A DNA stretch of 64,000 bases from the NCBI RefSeq assembly GCF_025913575.1, contig NZ_CP109785.1, positions 3,038,001-3,102,000 of the forward strand, in the 5' to 3' direction. This document shows, one piece after another, positions 1 to 10,927 of this stretch. The notes under the pieces were generated by a model. It saw only the letters and a list, made by a program, of their open reading frames with translations. It was not told the origin of the DNA and ran no database searches. The position numbers and the translations under genes were made by a program. The first letter of the stretch is position 1. Every line of letters begins with the position of its first letter. Source of the stretch: Halocatena marina (GTDB taxonomy: Archaea > Halobacteriota > Halobacteria > Halobacteriales > Haloarculaceae).

Positions 1-2
1 CT

Positions 3-1495
<1,493 letters not shown>

Positions 1496-1508
1496 TTAGA
1501 ACAAAACG

Positions 1509-1784
1509 CTACTCACGCCACAGCACGAGCGTGCCGATGCCAACGACGATCGCGAGCAGATACGCTGGTCGTTCACTCGCAACCGAGAGCATGAGCGTTG
1601 GTTCGAGAGTCGTGCTGGCTGTATCCGATGTGACTGTGTTTTGGAGTACGACGAGAAGATAGCCAGCGGAAACTGCAGCCATTGTGACACCGGCCGTCGG
1701 CAGCGGGTTATCGTTGATCCACTGCAGCGCTCTCGTGATCGCACGACGCGGCAGAGAAATCATCCGTGAAAGCATAGCGCCCAT
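1509..1784 (-). CDS. small membrane protein, function unknown
   Basis: This 91-residue product has two hydrophobic segments (about residues 30-50 and 72-88) and a basic N-terminal helix rich in Arg, so two membrane passes are likely. I do not recognise a family. It lies tail to tail with metX and just upstream of serB on the same strand. Other in-frame ATG codons at residues 4 and 8 are possible starts. The codon use looks like the neighbours', which supports a real gene, but with no motif the call rests on open frame, hydrophobic pattern and position. Confidence 0.6.
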   Translation of the reverse strand: MGAMLSRMISLPRRAITRALQWINDNPLPTAGVTMAAVSAGYLLVVLQNTVTSDTASTTLEPTLMLSVASERPAYLLAIVVGIGTLVLWRE

Positions 1785-1810
1785 TCGACACCCCCAAAAA
1801 TAAGTGTGCG

Positions 1811-2449
1811 TCAGACGCTCAGTATGTCGCGCGCAGTGAGTAGCTCTTGGAGTTCCGCCATCGATGAGACGGTTACATCACAAGCAGGTTCGACCGCTGG
1901 CTTCGGTTCGTATCCGATCGCACTGGATGCAAATTCGAGCATCGGCAGGTCGTTCGCCCCGTCACCGACCGCGATTGTATCGCCAGTGATGTCCAGTTCG
2001 CGGACGAGATCATCCAATGCGTCGTCTTTTGTGCCCTCAATAAGAGGCCCCTCGACGGTTCCCGTGAGTTCACCATTTTCGACCGGCAACCGATTAGCGA
2101 CAATCGTATCGACGGTGACATTTTCGCGTTCGAGCGCGCGCTCGACACCACGCTCGAAGCCGCCGGTGAGAATTGCGACGTGGACGCCAGCGTCGCGGAG
2201 TGCAGTGATGAGGTCCGCGCTTCCCTCCCGCAAATACACCGCATCGAACGCCTGCTGTGCATCCGCCACTGAAAGCCCTTCGAGAAGTGCCGCCCGCTCG
2301 CGCAGGCTGGTGGCGTAATCGATCTCGTCGTTCATCGCTCGTTCAGTGATCGCAGCCATCTCGTCGGCGACCGACCGCTGTTCGCCCAACAAGACGGTCA
2401 TCTCTGAATCGGAGAGTGTCCCATCGAAGTCGAATGCGACGATGCTCAT
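1811..2449 (-). CDS. serB: phosphoserine phosphatase
   Basis: This is an HAD-superfamily phosphatase of about 212 residues that releases serine from phosphoserine. Motif I is VAFDFDGTLSD directly at the N-terminus (nucleophile Asp), motif II is ILTGGFERG, and motif III/IV is VGDGANDLPMLE. The open frame extends 27 codons further upstream, but the ATG at 2449 puts the HAD motif at residue 4, as in the family, and is preferred. It is divergent from serA, which makes the first committed step, so the two serine biosynthesis genes share an intergenic region of roughly 200 bp. Confidence 0.92.
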   Translation of the reverse strand: MSIVAFDFDGTLSDSEMTVLLGEQRSVADEMAAITERAMNDEIDYATSLRERAALLEGLSVADAQQAFDAVYLREGSADLITALRDAGVHVAILTGGFERGVERALERENVTVDTIVANRLPVENGELTGTVEGPLIEGTKDDALDDLVRELDITGDTIAVGDGANDLPMLEFASSAIGYEPKPAVEPACDVTVSSMAELQELLTARDILSV

Positions 2450-2646
2450 ACCGCGAACTCTCGCTACTAAGTAAAAACCAAACCGGAACCGAGTTCGGAA
2501 TAGCAGTGTCTCAGAACAGTCCGTTATCAACCCGTATCGTTATTCAGAGCGCTTGGACTGCAACCGGTATCTATCCGTCTGAGGGCAATATTCGCCACGC
2601 TTACGAATGGAGAAAGCGTTATCCCCGCACCGACGGAGACCGAATC

Positions 2647-4230
2647 ATGAAAGTACTTGTTACGGATCCAATCGCGGATGCGGGGTTGGAGCGGCTCGAC
2701 GAAGCGGGCTTTATCGTAGAAACGGCATACGATATCGAGGGTGAGGCGCTTCGGAGCGCTATCCAAGACGCCGTTGGGCTCGTCGTCCGTTCGGGAACCG
2801 AAGTGACGGCTGACCTCCTCGCGGCCGCACCGGAGCTCGTTATCGTTGGTCGTGCGGGAATCGGTGTCGACAACATCGATATCGATGCCGCGACCGAGCA
2901 CGGCGTGATCGTCGCTAACGCTCCTGAAGGGAACGTCCGCGCCGCCGCAGAGCATACGGTTGCCATGGCGTTCGCTACTGCGCGCTCCATTCCGCAGGCA
3001 CACAGCCGCCTGAAATCTGGTGAGTGGGCAAAAGGAGAGTATCTTGGGACTGAACTCAACAATAAGACGCTCGGAATTGTCGGGCTCGGTCGCGTCGGTC
3101 AAGAGGTCGCACGGCGTCTCAACTCCCTTGGGATGGACCTCCTCGCGTACGACCCGTACATCGGCGCGGACCGCGCTGCGGCTCTTGGCGCGGAGCTTGC
3201 AGAACTCGATACTGTCCTCGAGCGAGCTGACATTGCAACGGTTCACACCCCACTTACTCCCGAAACTGAAGGACTCATCAGTGAGCCAGAGCTTGCGAAA
3301 CTTGAGGGAGGATATCTCATCAACTGTGCTCGCGGCGGTATCATCGATGAAAGCGCACTTGCAGAAGCCGTTGCAGATGGTACCCTCAACGGTGCGGCGC
3401 TCGATGTGTTCGCTGACGAGCCACTCTCTACAGACAGTCCGCTGCTTGCTGTCGAAAACGTCGTTGTCACACCGCACCTCGGTGCAAGCACGGAAGCCGC
3501 ACAGGAGAACGTCGCAACGAGTATCGCAGATCAGATCGTGGCTGCCACCAACGACGAGCCGGTGATGAACGCGCTCAATGCTCCTTCGATCGATGCGAGC
3601 GCGTTCCCGCGGGTCGAGCCGTACATCAAGCTAAGCGAGACCGCAGGCCGGATCGCAATGCAACTGTTCGATGGACGCGCCAACGAAGCGCACGTCGAAT
3701 ACGCGGGGGACATCGCCGGAGAAGAGATCGATATCGTCACTGCAAGCGCACTCAAAGGGATGTTCCGTCCGCTCGAACCACAGGTCAACGCGGTCAACGC
3801 TCCATCTGTCGCCGAAGAGCGGGGCATCGATGTTATCGAGTCGAAAACGCAACAGGCAGAGGACTTCCAGAGTCTGGTTACAGTGACCGTCAGAAATGGA
3901 GAGGACACTATCAGCGTCTGTGGAACGCAGTTCACCGGGAGCGACCCGCGTATTGTCCGTATCGACGGTTATCGTGTAGATGCGATCCCGCACGGACACA
4001 TGCTCGTTGCCCGCAACTACGACCGACCCGGTGTTATCGGCTTCATCGGTACCGTGCTGGGCGATCACGAGATTAACATTGCAGGGATGTACAATGGCCG
4101 TGAAACCATCGGCGGTGAAGCACTCACCGTCTACTCGCTCGACAATGAGATCCCGAAAGAAATCATCGATCAACTGGAAGCCGACGAGCGAATCATCCGA
4201 GCGAAATACCTCGCGCTGAACAACCAGTAG
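2647..4230 (+). CDS. serA: D-3-phosphoglycerate dehydrogenase
   Basis: This 527-residue enzyme oxidises 3-phosphoglycerate to 3-phosphohydroxypyruvate, the first step of serine synthesis. The NAD-binding motif GLGRVG is at about residues 146-151, followed by the INCARGGIIDE loop with the catalytic Arg and VVTPHLGAST with the catalytic His. The C-terminal third carries the intervening allosteric substrate-binding domain and an ACT domain (RPGVIGFIGTVLGDHEINI), so serine feedback is likely. The open frame runs upstream to 2416, but the ATG at 2647 gives the canonical MKVLVTDPI start. Confidence 0.95.
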   Translation: MKVLVTDPIADAGLERLDEAGFIVETAYDIEGEALRSAIQDAVGLVVRSGTEVTADLLAAAPELVIVGRAGIGVDNIDIDAATEHGVIVANAPEGNVRAAAEHTVAMAFATARSIPQAHSRLKSGEWAKGEYLGTELNNKTLGIVGLGRVGQEVARRLNSLGMDLLAYDPYIGADRAAALGAELAELDTVLERADIATVHTPLTPETEGLISEPELAKLEGGYLINCARGGIIDESALAEAVADGTLNGAALDVFADEPLSTDSPLLAVENVVVTPHLGASTEAAQENVATSIADQIVAATNDEPVMNALNAPSIDASAFPRVEPYIKLSETAGRIAMQLFDGRANEAHVEYAGDIAGEEIDIVTASALKGMFRPLEPQVNAVNAPSVAEERGIDVIESKTQQAEDFQSLVTVTVRNGEDTISVCGTQFTGSDPRIVRIDGYRVDAIPHGHMLVARNYDRPGVIGFIGTVLGDHEINIAGMYNGRETIGGEALTVYSLDNEIPKEIIDQLEADERIIRAKYLALNNQ

Positions 4231-4328
4231 GTCTACTGTTGCTTGGTTTGTGAAGTGATTTATCGTCCGTCTCCCAGCCGTCGTGGTGTTTCCGGCACGC
4301 TTTAACCCAATCTGTTCGTACTGACGGC

Positions 4329-4817
4329 ATGGAACTCGGTGAGATGGTGATCGCAACGGTCGCGCTCGTGGCGGTCACGTTGAGCTTCCCGTTTCTCCTC
4401 TATGGCGCATGGATCGTCATCGACGCCGAGGAAGTCACGTGGGACGTACTCACCCATCACCTCAAATACATTCTCACCGGACTCGCGCTGACGACGATCC
4501 CAATGGTGACGTGGATGATACCGCGAGTGTTCGATCAGTTGCGGGGAGCGGCCGTGGTGCACGCTATTCTCGGTGTGCAGGCCTACGCGATGCTCTTCTT
4601 TGCATTCACTGGAATCGTTCCAATCTTCCGCGCGAAACGCGAGTACGATCTCTATCACAGCTACGACGAACAGCTGTTACTCGATGAGATCGGTGATGAG
4701 AACATGCGCCACTGGCGCCGTCATCTCCGTATTGGTGTGTTCGGCTACGTGATTTTGTGGATTCTTACCTATTTCGTCGGCGTCATTCGGTACGTCACAC
4801 GCTACCTGATTGGGTGA
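4329..4817 (+). CDS. four-helix integral membrane protein, conserved haloarchaeal type
   Basis: The 162-residue product has four clear hydrophobic segments (about residues 7-29, 45-66, 78-100 and 133-158), with a charged cytoplasmic-type loop between the third and fourth. Histidines within or beside the helices (THHLKY, VHAILGVQAY) recall small cytochrome-associated or DUF420-like membrane proteins, but I cannot assign a function. It follows serA after about 100 bp and converges on nth. A single transcription unit is likely. Confidence 0.75.
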   Translation: MELGEMVIATVALVAVTLSFPFLLYGAWIVIDAEEVTWDVLTHHLKYILTGLALTTIPMVTWMIPRVFDQLRGAAVVHAILGVQAYAMLFFAFTGIVPIFRAKREYDLYHSYDEQLLLDEIGDENMRHWRRHLRIGVFGYVILWILTYFVGVIRYVTRYLIG

Positions 4818-4849
4818 GCACTCGACGATTCGTTCGTATCGAAAATCGA

Positions 4850-5539
4850 CTACTGTTCCCACGGCTCGCCGCTTGCCAGATCCACTTCGCTATCGAGTTT
4901 CGATGATGGACAAATATCTTCGAGAACACACCCCTTACAGTCTGGGTTGCGTGCCGTACACGTCGCCCGACCGTGGTCGATGAAGAGATGAGTGAGTTGC
5001 TGCCAGTGTGTCTCCGGAACGATTGGCATCAATTCCTGTTCGATTCGTTTTGGAGCAGATTCCTGCGTGAGGCCGAGGCGCTGGGAGAGGCGTTGGACGT
5101 GCGTGTCGACGACGATTCCCTCGACGATATCATGTCCGTGCTGGAGAACAACGTTCGCGGTCTTGCGCCCGACGCCAGACAGCGACGTGAGCTCTGTCAT
5201 CGTATCTGGCACCGTACCGTCGTACGCTTCGATGATGGTTTGGGTCGAACTACGAATGTACTTCGCCTTGTTGTTGTAGTAGGTGATCGAAGAGATGTCC
5301 GCTGCGAGTTCTTCCTGATCGGCGTTCGCGTACTCTTCTGCAGTTTCGTATTTCTCGAACAGGTCGGCGGTGACTGAGTTCACTCGCTCGTCGGTACACT
5401 GTGCCGAGAGCATGACCGCGATGAGGAGTTCGAGACGATTCGAATAGACAAGCGAGATGGTAGAGTCAGGATATTCGTCCTCCAACCGATCGATAACTTC
5501 CGCAACTTGGCTCTCTCGAGGCTCCAAGCTCGTTCCCAT
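4850..5539 (-). CDS. nth: endonuclease III, DNA glycosylase/AP lyase
   Basis: This base-excision repair enzyme of 229 residues removes oxidised pyrimidines. The helix-hairpin-helix LSGVGRKTANVVL is present, followed by the catalytic Asp in VVDTHVQRLSQRLG; the Lys of the HhH (GRKTA) is the Schiff-base nucleophile. The C-terminal 4Fe-4S cluster motif is complete with C-X6-C-X2-C-X5-C spacing (CTARNPDCKGC then VLEDIC). The open frame allows 18 more codons, but the ATG at 5539 gives the usual length. It converges on the membrane protein gene at 4329. Confidence 0.94.
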   Translation of the reverse strand: MGTSLEPRESQVAEVIDRLEDEYPDSTISLVYSNRLELLIAVMLSAQCTDERVNSVTADLFEKYETAEEYANADQEELAADISSITYYNNKAKYIRSSTQTIIEAYDGTVPDTMTELTSLSGVGRKTANVVLQHGHDIVEGIVVDTHVQRLSQRLGLTQESAPKRIEQELMPIVPETHWQQLTHLFIDHGRATCTARNPDCKGCVLEDICPSSKLDSEVDLASGEPWEQ

Positions 5540-5681
5540 ACCGAATCGCCGACCGGTTCGAACTTGTGAGTATCGGCTTCGATGGATGTTCACGGAGTCG
5601 AAGGCGACTCGATATCATATTTGAGATGCGAAACTAATTTGAGAACACTTTTGTTGGGAGTCCGCGTCCACTCGGCCAACG

Positions 5682-6263
5682 ATGTACACGGGTGTTGTCG
5701 AAGCGACCGGCGAGGTTACTGCGAACGAGCGGACTGGAGATGGTCGTCGACTCCGGGTGGCGCTCGATGCGGCCGATATCACATCGGGAGAGAGCATCGC
5801 GGTGAGTGGTGTCTGCTTGACTGCAGAGCGTGTCGGTGACGGCTGGTTCGAGGCGTTTCTCTCTGAGGAAACTGTTGCCCGAACCAACGTCTGGGAAGCG
5901 GGCACGACAGTCAATCTCGAACGGCCGCTCGCGCTCGACGACCGACTTCACGGACACGTGATGAAGGGAACCGTCGACGCAGTCACTGAGGTCGTCGGAA
6001 TCGAACAGCGCGGTGAGGGATGGTGGTTCGAATTCGCCATGCCAGCAGCGTATGCCCCGTATTTCGTCGAGAAAGGAGCAGTTGCACTCGATGGCATCAG
6101 CCTCACTGTTGCGTCACTTACGGACGAAACGTTCGCTGTTGCGGTCGTTCCGGCGACCTACGAGCGAACGACACTGTCCGAGATGGCTGTCGGTGACCGC
6201 CTCAACGTCGAAGTTGACATCCTTGCCAAATACGTCGAACGCCAGCACCAGAGCCTGCAATGA
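5682..6263 (+). CDS. ribE: riboflavin synthase, bacterial-type alpha subunit
   Basis: This 193-residue protein dismutates two lumazine molecules to riboflavin. Two tandem lumazine-binding barrels are seen: the first starts MYTGVVEATGEV and holds SGVCLTAE; the second starts after about residue 97 with HVMKGTVDAV and holds LDGISLTV. This is the bacterial trimeric type, not the archaeal RibC type. It overlaps arfA by ATGA, and ribH lies 15 kb away, so the flavin genes are scattered. No FMN riboswitch is apparent upstream. Confidence 0.92.
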   Translation: MYTGVVEATGEVTANERTGDGRRLRVALDAADITSGESIAVSGVCLTAERVGDGWFEAFLSEETVARTNVWEAGTTVNLERPLALDDRLHGHVMKGTVDAVTEVVGIEQRGEGWWFEFAMPAAYAPYFVEKGAVALDGISLTVASLTDETFAVAVVPATYERTTLSEMAVGDRLNVEVDILAKYVERQHQSLQ

Positions 6264-7051
6264 TTCAGACAACGCTGTTTCAACTGGACGATTACGGTCC
6301 GTGGACGGTTCAGCCCACCCCGAGATCGGAGATGGATCTGCAAGTGCTGCAAGCGCGATTGTACGCGAATATTGCAGCGTTTGTCGGAGATCGGGAGGGA
6401 TACGCGTTTTACACGCGAGGAGACAACATCATCGGGATCACGAACGGTCTCGACAGAGAGGAACACGAACGACTGCAAGCATCACTCCGAAACAGATATC
6501 CCGTGACGGTCAGCTTCGGGATCGGAACCGGAGAGACACCACGAACGGCGCTCGAAGCAGCAAGCACAGCGCTACAGACCGCTGGGAGCGCTCAAGACGA
6601 GACGAGAACAGGAGTGTGTCGAGGGAAGACACTGATTGAAGACCGAATGAAAAATGGAACAAGTGATGAAAATACCGTTCACGTCGCTCATTTCGACATA
6701 GAGAGCGCGACAGAACAGTTCACCGACCGTCTGGACGCGTTCGAGACCTACACTGCGATCCATCGCTGGTGTGGGTCACTCGCTCGCCATCTCTACCGCA
6801 CACACGACGCTCTCTCGTTTTTCGTCGGCGGTGATAACGTCGTGTCGATCTGTCCAGCGATGGACGAACAGGCCTACCACGACGTGATCGACCACGTCAC
6901 TGAGAGTGTCGGAATTCCGTTTCGTGTTGGTGTTGGTGCTGGTCGAACGGCACACAAGGCGGGACTAGCAGCAAAGTACGGGCTCGAACGAGGACGTGAA
7001 CGAAAACAGCCTGTCGTGATCACCGAACAGCCACAGACTGTGAGTCTTTGA
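6260..7051 (+). CDS. arfA: GTP cyclohydrolase III (IIa), first step of archaeal riboflavin synthesis
   Basis: This archaeal enzyme converts GTP to the formylamino-pyrimidine precursor of riboflavin. The protein of 263 residues is two tandem ferredoxin-like halves related to nucleotidyl cyclase folds, visible as the duplicated pattern YTRGDNIIGI and FVGGDNVVSI (metal-binding Asp in each) and the paired TVSFGIGTGETP and FRVGVGAGRTAH loops. The start ATG overlaps the ribE stop, giving a coupled two-gene unit that mixes a bacterial-type last step with an archaeal-type first step. Confidence 0.92.
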   Translation: MIQTTLFQLDDYGPWTVQPTPRSEMDLQVLQARLYANIAAFVGDREGYAFYTRGDNIIGITNGLDREEHERLQASLRNRYPVTVSFGIGTGETPRTALEAASTALQTAGSAQDETRTGVCRGKTLIEDRMKNGTSDENTVHVAHFDIESATEQFTDRLDAFETYTAIHRWCGSLARHLYRTHDALSFFVGGDNVVSICPAMDEQAYHDVIDHVTESVGIPFRVGVGAGRTAHKAGLAAKYGLERGRERKQPVVITEQPQTVSL

Positions 7052-7298
7052 GGCTGTGTTTTTCTCCACATAGATACGGCAGTCGTTTCAGAAGTCATCT
7101 GTCGATCACGATTGGCCGTCTCGAAGTACAAGCGATAGCACGATGATGAATGTGGGGCATGGCTTCTGCAGATTACAAAAGTAGTAACCTCTTGGTGCAG
7201 ATCCGATTACATATTGCCGAACAATATCACCAATTAACCACAATAACTCCTTGCTACTGAAAGAAGAGCTTTTAAATCTACTGTGGTAAGTGATACCT

Positions 7299-8477
7299 AT
7301 GAGCAGAGCATCGAGTAGAGAGTCAACCGTCTTTCCCAGCCCTCCATTTATGGCAGTGAGAGACCTGCTTCGTCGACGTATCGTTGCTCTACTTTTAGAC
7401 CGAGTCTCATCAATTGATGAAGAGGAGCTAGCCATACAACTCGCAGCCTTGGAAGAAGAGAAGTCGCTCATCGATGTCACCAAAGAGAGTGCGCAGTCGA
7501 TTCGTGCTGAACTTCTCCACGTCCATTTACCAGCACTCGAAGACACTGGTCTCATCGAGTGGGATAGAGAAGCCAAAACCGTCACAACAACGGATCATCC
7601 GGTTCTCGACGATCCAAAATTCAGGCAGATCATTGAGACAGAAGCGACAGAGTGGGATGGCATCTTAGCCAATCTTGCAAACCAACGGCGGCGAATCGCA
7701 CTCTCGGTGCTCAAAAATAGGGAGGAGCCGATGGCGAGAGCCGACCTCGCTGGTCGGATCATCCAGCACGAAATGGACGAGGAGATCACACCAGACCTCG
7801 AAGCCGTTGCAGATCTGTGCATCGCACTTCATCACATCCACCTCCCGAAACTGGAGAAGGCAGGGCTCATAACGTACGATATCGAGACTGAAACGGCGAC
7901 ATACGAAGGATATTCAGAGTTGGATGACGAATGGCTGGACTTCCGTCTAAACGAAACACCGCGCGCTATTTTACCGTCTGCCCACCAATCCGAGAATATT
8001 TGGAGCATTGAAGGCCGAGACAACGTTATTGCCCGGGGCCAGTCACTGTTTGAACAAGCAGACGACGAACTCTTCTTAATGTTTACCACGGATGGATTGT
8101 TAGAAGAAGGATGTATCCGGAGACTGAATGACGCAGTCGATCGAGATGTGGACATCTATCTCGGATCACAAACTCCCGAGGTGCGTGATCTCGTTCGAGA
8201 ACACGTCCCAGATGCTGTGATTTGGGAACCCCAGATGGATTGGTTGAATCTCCCACCAAAATACGAGAAGGTCGGGCGTCTTGTCTATGCCGACAGAAAT
8301 GCCGTTATGCTCGCAACACTCGGTGAGGAGGACGGCGAAGGATTTCACGATGAAACGGCGATTACGGGCGCTGGTGAAAACAATGCTCTCGTCATTTTGC
8401 TACGCGACTTGCTCGGCTCGCGCCTTGATCATTTGGATGCACAAAGCGAAGACTTTCGCTCACAGATTCCACTGTGA
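7299..8477 (+). CDS. transcription regulator with two winged-helix units and a TrmB/PLD-like sensor end
   Basis: About 392 residues. Two related winged-helix units, of the kind annotated DUF7344 in haloarchaea, occur at about residues 18-100 (DLLRRRIVALLLDR then HVHLPALEDTGLIEWD) and 110-205 (NQRRRIALSVLKNR then HIHLPKLEKAGLITYD). The C-terminal ~130 residues (RGQSLFEQADDELFLMFTTD and VDIYLGSQTPEVRDLV) resemble the phospholipase-D-like effector half of TrmB-family regulators, without an HKD motif. I infer an intracellular DNA-binding regulator with an unknown ligand. GTG at 7290 or ATG at 7350 are other possible starts. It stands alone. Confidence 0.72.
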   Translation: MSRASSRESTVFPSPPFMAVRDLLRRRIVALLLDRVSSIDEEELAIQLAALEEEKSLIDVTKESAQSIRAELLHVHLPALEDTGLIEWDREAKTVTTTDHPVLDDPKFRQIIETEATEWDGILANLANQRRRIALSVLKNREEPMARADLAGRIIQHEMDEEITPDLEAVADLCIALHHIHLPKLEKAGLITYDIETETATYEGYSELDDEWLDFRLNETPRAILPSAHQSENIWSIEGRDNVIARGQSLFEQADDELFLMFTTDGLLEEGCIRRLNDAVDRDVDIYLGSQTPEVRDLVREHVPDAVIWEPQMDWLNLPPKYEKVGRLVYADRNAVMLATLGEEDGEGFHDETAITGAGENNALVILLRDLLGSRLDHLDAQSEDFRSQIPL

Positions 8478-8561
8478 GTTCTAACACGGATAAACGAACA
8501 CCGGAAGCTCGTTCACGAGCGTAGGACGCTCAGTTCGTGTGAGGAGCAGACAGTGATTTAT

Positions 8562-9707
8562 TTACAATCCGATTTCGCGTCCGAGCACCAGCCGCTGAAT
8601 CTCGCTCGTCCCTTCTCCGATCTCCATGAGTTTCGCGTCGCGGTAGTACCGTTGTGGGGCAAAGTCGGTCGTGTAGCCGTAGCCGCCGAGTACTTGGACG
8701 GCGTCTTCTGCGACCTCACGGCTCGTCTCGCTTGCATCGAGCTTTGCGAGCGATGAGAGACGTGTCACTTCATCGGTGTCGTACTTCGTTGCCGCTTTGT
8801 GCGTCAGGAGGCGCGAGCGTTCGATCTTACGATCCATCTCAACGATCATGTCCCGGACAGCGTCGAACTTCGAGATTGGTGATCCGAACTGCTCGCGTTC
8901 GGTCGCGTACTCCCGGGCGGCTTCAAATGCCCCTTGTGCGAGACCGGTCGAGAGTGCCGCGATGGAGATGCGTCCGCCGTCAAGGGTCTTTTTTGTCTGC
9001 TCCCAGCCCTCTCCTTCCGTGCCGAGTAGTCGATCCTCGGGAATTCGACAGTTCGTGAACTGAATCTCACAGGTCGGAGAGGCGTTGAGACCCATCTTGT
9101 CCCACGTTGTCGTCACCTCGAAACCGTCGTCGGCGCGTGGATCGATGATGAACGTAGAGATGCCGTCATACCCTGCACCGGGGTCCGTGACTGCCTTGAC
9201 GAGAATGGACCCTGCTTCACTGGCGTTCGTGATGAACTGCTTCGTACCGTTGAGGACGTACTCGTCGCCGTCCGTCTCCGCGTGTGTCTGCATGTCGCTC
9301 GCATCGCTGCCGCTTCCTGGTTCGGTCAGCGCCCACGATCCAATGTACTCTCCTTCTGCGAGCGGGCGGAGCCAGCGCTCCTTTTGTTCTTCGGTGCCGA
9401 ACATCTCGATCGGCTTCGAGGCGAGACTCACGTGGGCAGCATAGGACAACCCCACAGAGCCAGAGGCGCGCCCGATTTCCTCGGTAACGAGCGCGTACAT
9501 GAGCTGATCGCCACCGAGACCACCGAACTCCTCGTCGATCGGGACGCCCATCATATCGAGCTGGGCTAACGAATCGAAGATCTCGGCGGGATAGCGGTGC
9601 TCCTCCTCAATTTCCTGAGCGATCGGAGCAATTTCTTCATCACAAAACTCCCGCACCGTCTCTCGGATCATCCGGTGCTCGGACGGCAAGTTGAAGTCCA
9701 TATCCAT
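8562..9707 (-). CDS. acd: acyl-CoA dehydrogenase
   Basis: This flavoenzyme of 381 residues introduces the alpha-beta double bond in acyl-CoA. The N-terminal helical domain, the beta domain with WALTEPGSGSDA (FAD-binding signature) and the C-terminal helical domain with QVLGGYGYTTDFAPQRYYRD are all present. The catalytic Glu is in EIGEGTSEIQRLVLGRE, at the position of short- and medium-chain members. Substrate chain length cannot be read from the sequence. An AT-rich TATA-like element (GTTTTTATAC on the minus strand, 9723-9731) lies about 25 bp before the ATG, so a leaderless transcript is likely. Confidence 0.93.
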   Translation of the reverse strand: MDMDFNLPSEHRMIRETVREFCDEEIAPIAQEIEEEHRYPAEIFDSLAQLDMMGVPIDEEFGGLGGDQLMYALVTEEIGRASGSVGLSYAAHVSLASKPIEMFGTEEQKERWLRPLAEGEYIGSWALTEPGSGSDASDMQTHAETDGDEYVLNGTKQFITNASEAGSILVKAVTDPGAGYDGISTFIIDPRADDGFEVTTTWDKMGLNASPTCEIQFTNCRIPEDRLLGTEGEGWEQTKKTLDGGRISIAALSTGLAQGAFEAAREYATEREQFGSPISKFDAVRDMIVEMDRKIERSRLLTHKAATKYDTDEVTRLSSLAKLDASETSREVAEDAVQVLGGYGYTTDFAPQRYYRDAKLMEIGEGTSEIQRLVLGREIGL

Positions 9708-10016
9708 GCTGAACGAGGGGTGCGTATAAAAACTCCGGCAATCTTTGTCTTTACCGGAACGATACCCAGCAAACAGAGACCCGATAATTCGTCGGCACGT
9801 CGAAAGCTGCTCGGTTCCAGAAATCGCAGTGAGGCAACGAGAGAAGACACGTATCAGACGACAGTACGCATCGAACGTTTCGTGTTAGAATGCGTATTCG
9901 ATCGCTTCGAGAAAAGCGGACGATCGAATTCGAAACAACAGCGCGAGGAAACCACGACCGGATGGTGTGTGTCCGGCGGTAACACTCATACGCCGGGATC
10001 ACGATCATTCAAGTGA
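9708..10016 (+). other. intergenic region without a supported gene
   Basis: This gap of about 309 bp separates the divergent acd and RIO-like kinase genes. Beyond the acd TATA-like element near 9723-9731 I see no gene. Open frames that cross it are continuations of the acd antisense strand and have unfavourable composition. Confidence 0.6.
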
Positions 10017-10844
10017 ATGGTGTTTCGTCGGCTCATCAAAGGGAACATCGAGTGGGACCGACTGGAGAGCGTCATGCGTGAGTTTGCGCGCCGGTATGGG
10101 GAGGACGAACTCCGTGTCGAGTTCCTCGAAGCCAACAACTGGCTATCGACACCGTGTGTGGTCAACGACCGGTGGTTCGTGAAGGTCATTTCGGACCAGC
10201 ACACACTCGTCCACACGCTGATCACCACTGGCCGGAATCTCGGTGCGCTCTCAAGCGGTCGGATGCGGTTTTTCGAACACGTCGGGACGCCGTTCGAGAT
10301 GGCAGAACAGGAACTCCACGCGACGCAGACGATGCACGAGATCGGAGCGAACGTTCCCGAGCCGATCGAGGCGTTCGAGCACGACGGACTCGGCGTGCTC
10401 GTCGTCGAATACCTCCTTGATTTTTCCACGCTGAGCGAGCTTCAGGACGAGTCGGTCGAGCGATTCGCCCCCGAGCTGTTCGCGTCGCTCGCTCGTATCC
10501 ACGACATTGGTCTTTCTCACGGTGATCTCCGGGCAGAGAACGTGCTCATCGCAGACGACGAACTGTATCTCATTGACGCGACGAACGTCCGCGAGGATTC
10601 GATCGAAGAAGCGCGCGCGTACGATCTCGCCTGTGCGCTCGCAGCACTCGAACCACACACCGGCGCACGTGTCGCTATCGACGCCGCGGCGAAAAGCTAC
10701 ACTGTTGGCGATCTCCTCGCTGCTCGTGAGTTTCTCGATTTCGTCAATATGCGACCGGATCACGATTTTGATGCTGCAGGGCTCAAAGGCGAGATCGAGA
10801 AGGATGCAGACGAAGCCGGTTCACCAGCGAGCACTGCTCGGTAG
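10017..10844 (+). CDS. RIO-like serine/threonine protein kinase
   Basis: This 275-residue atypical kinase shows the nucleotide-binding Lys in WFVKVIS, the catalytic loop LSHGDLRAENVL (HxD with downstream Asn) and the metal-binding Asp in YLIDATNV in place of DFG. This pattern fits the RIO/Bud32-like branch. A variable N-terminal ~60-residue helical part precedes the kinase core. The substrate is unknown. It lies 83 bp upstream of a pcm-like methyltransferase on the same strand, so the two may be cotranscribed. Confidence 0.82.
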   Translation: MVFRRLIKGNIEWDRLESVMREFARRYGEDELRVEFLEANNWLSTPCVVNDRWFVKVISDQHTLVHTLITTGRNLGALSSGRMRFFEHVGTPFEMAEQELHATQTMHEIGANVPEPIEAFEHDGLGVLVVEYLLDFSTLSELQDESVERFAPELFASLARIHDIGLSHGDLRAENVLIADDELYLIDATNVREDSIEEARAYDLACALAALEPHTGARVAIDAAAKSYTVGDLLAAREFLDFVNMRPDHDFDAAGLKGEIEKDADEAGSPASTAR

Positions 10845-10927
10845 CTCTGTGCGCAGTTGCGATTCTGACGCGGTGTCATTCCATCATCGGCCGGTCGATT
10901 GATTAGTATCTATCCCCGAGAGAGTGT

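Noticed and set aside
5594..5681. FMN riboswitch before ribE
   Set aside because: The 90-bp gap lacks the conserved riboswitch core and archaea of this group do not use it; riboflavin genes are controlled otherwise.
9597..10016. 139-codon plus-strand frame upstream of the kinase
   Set aside because: Half of it is antisense to acd, its composition is basic, and a leaderless acd promoter lies inside it.
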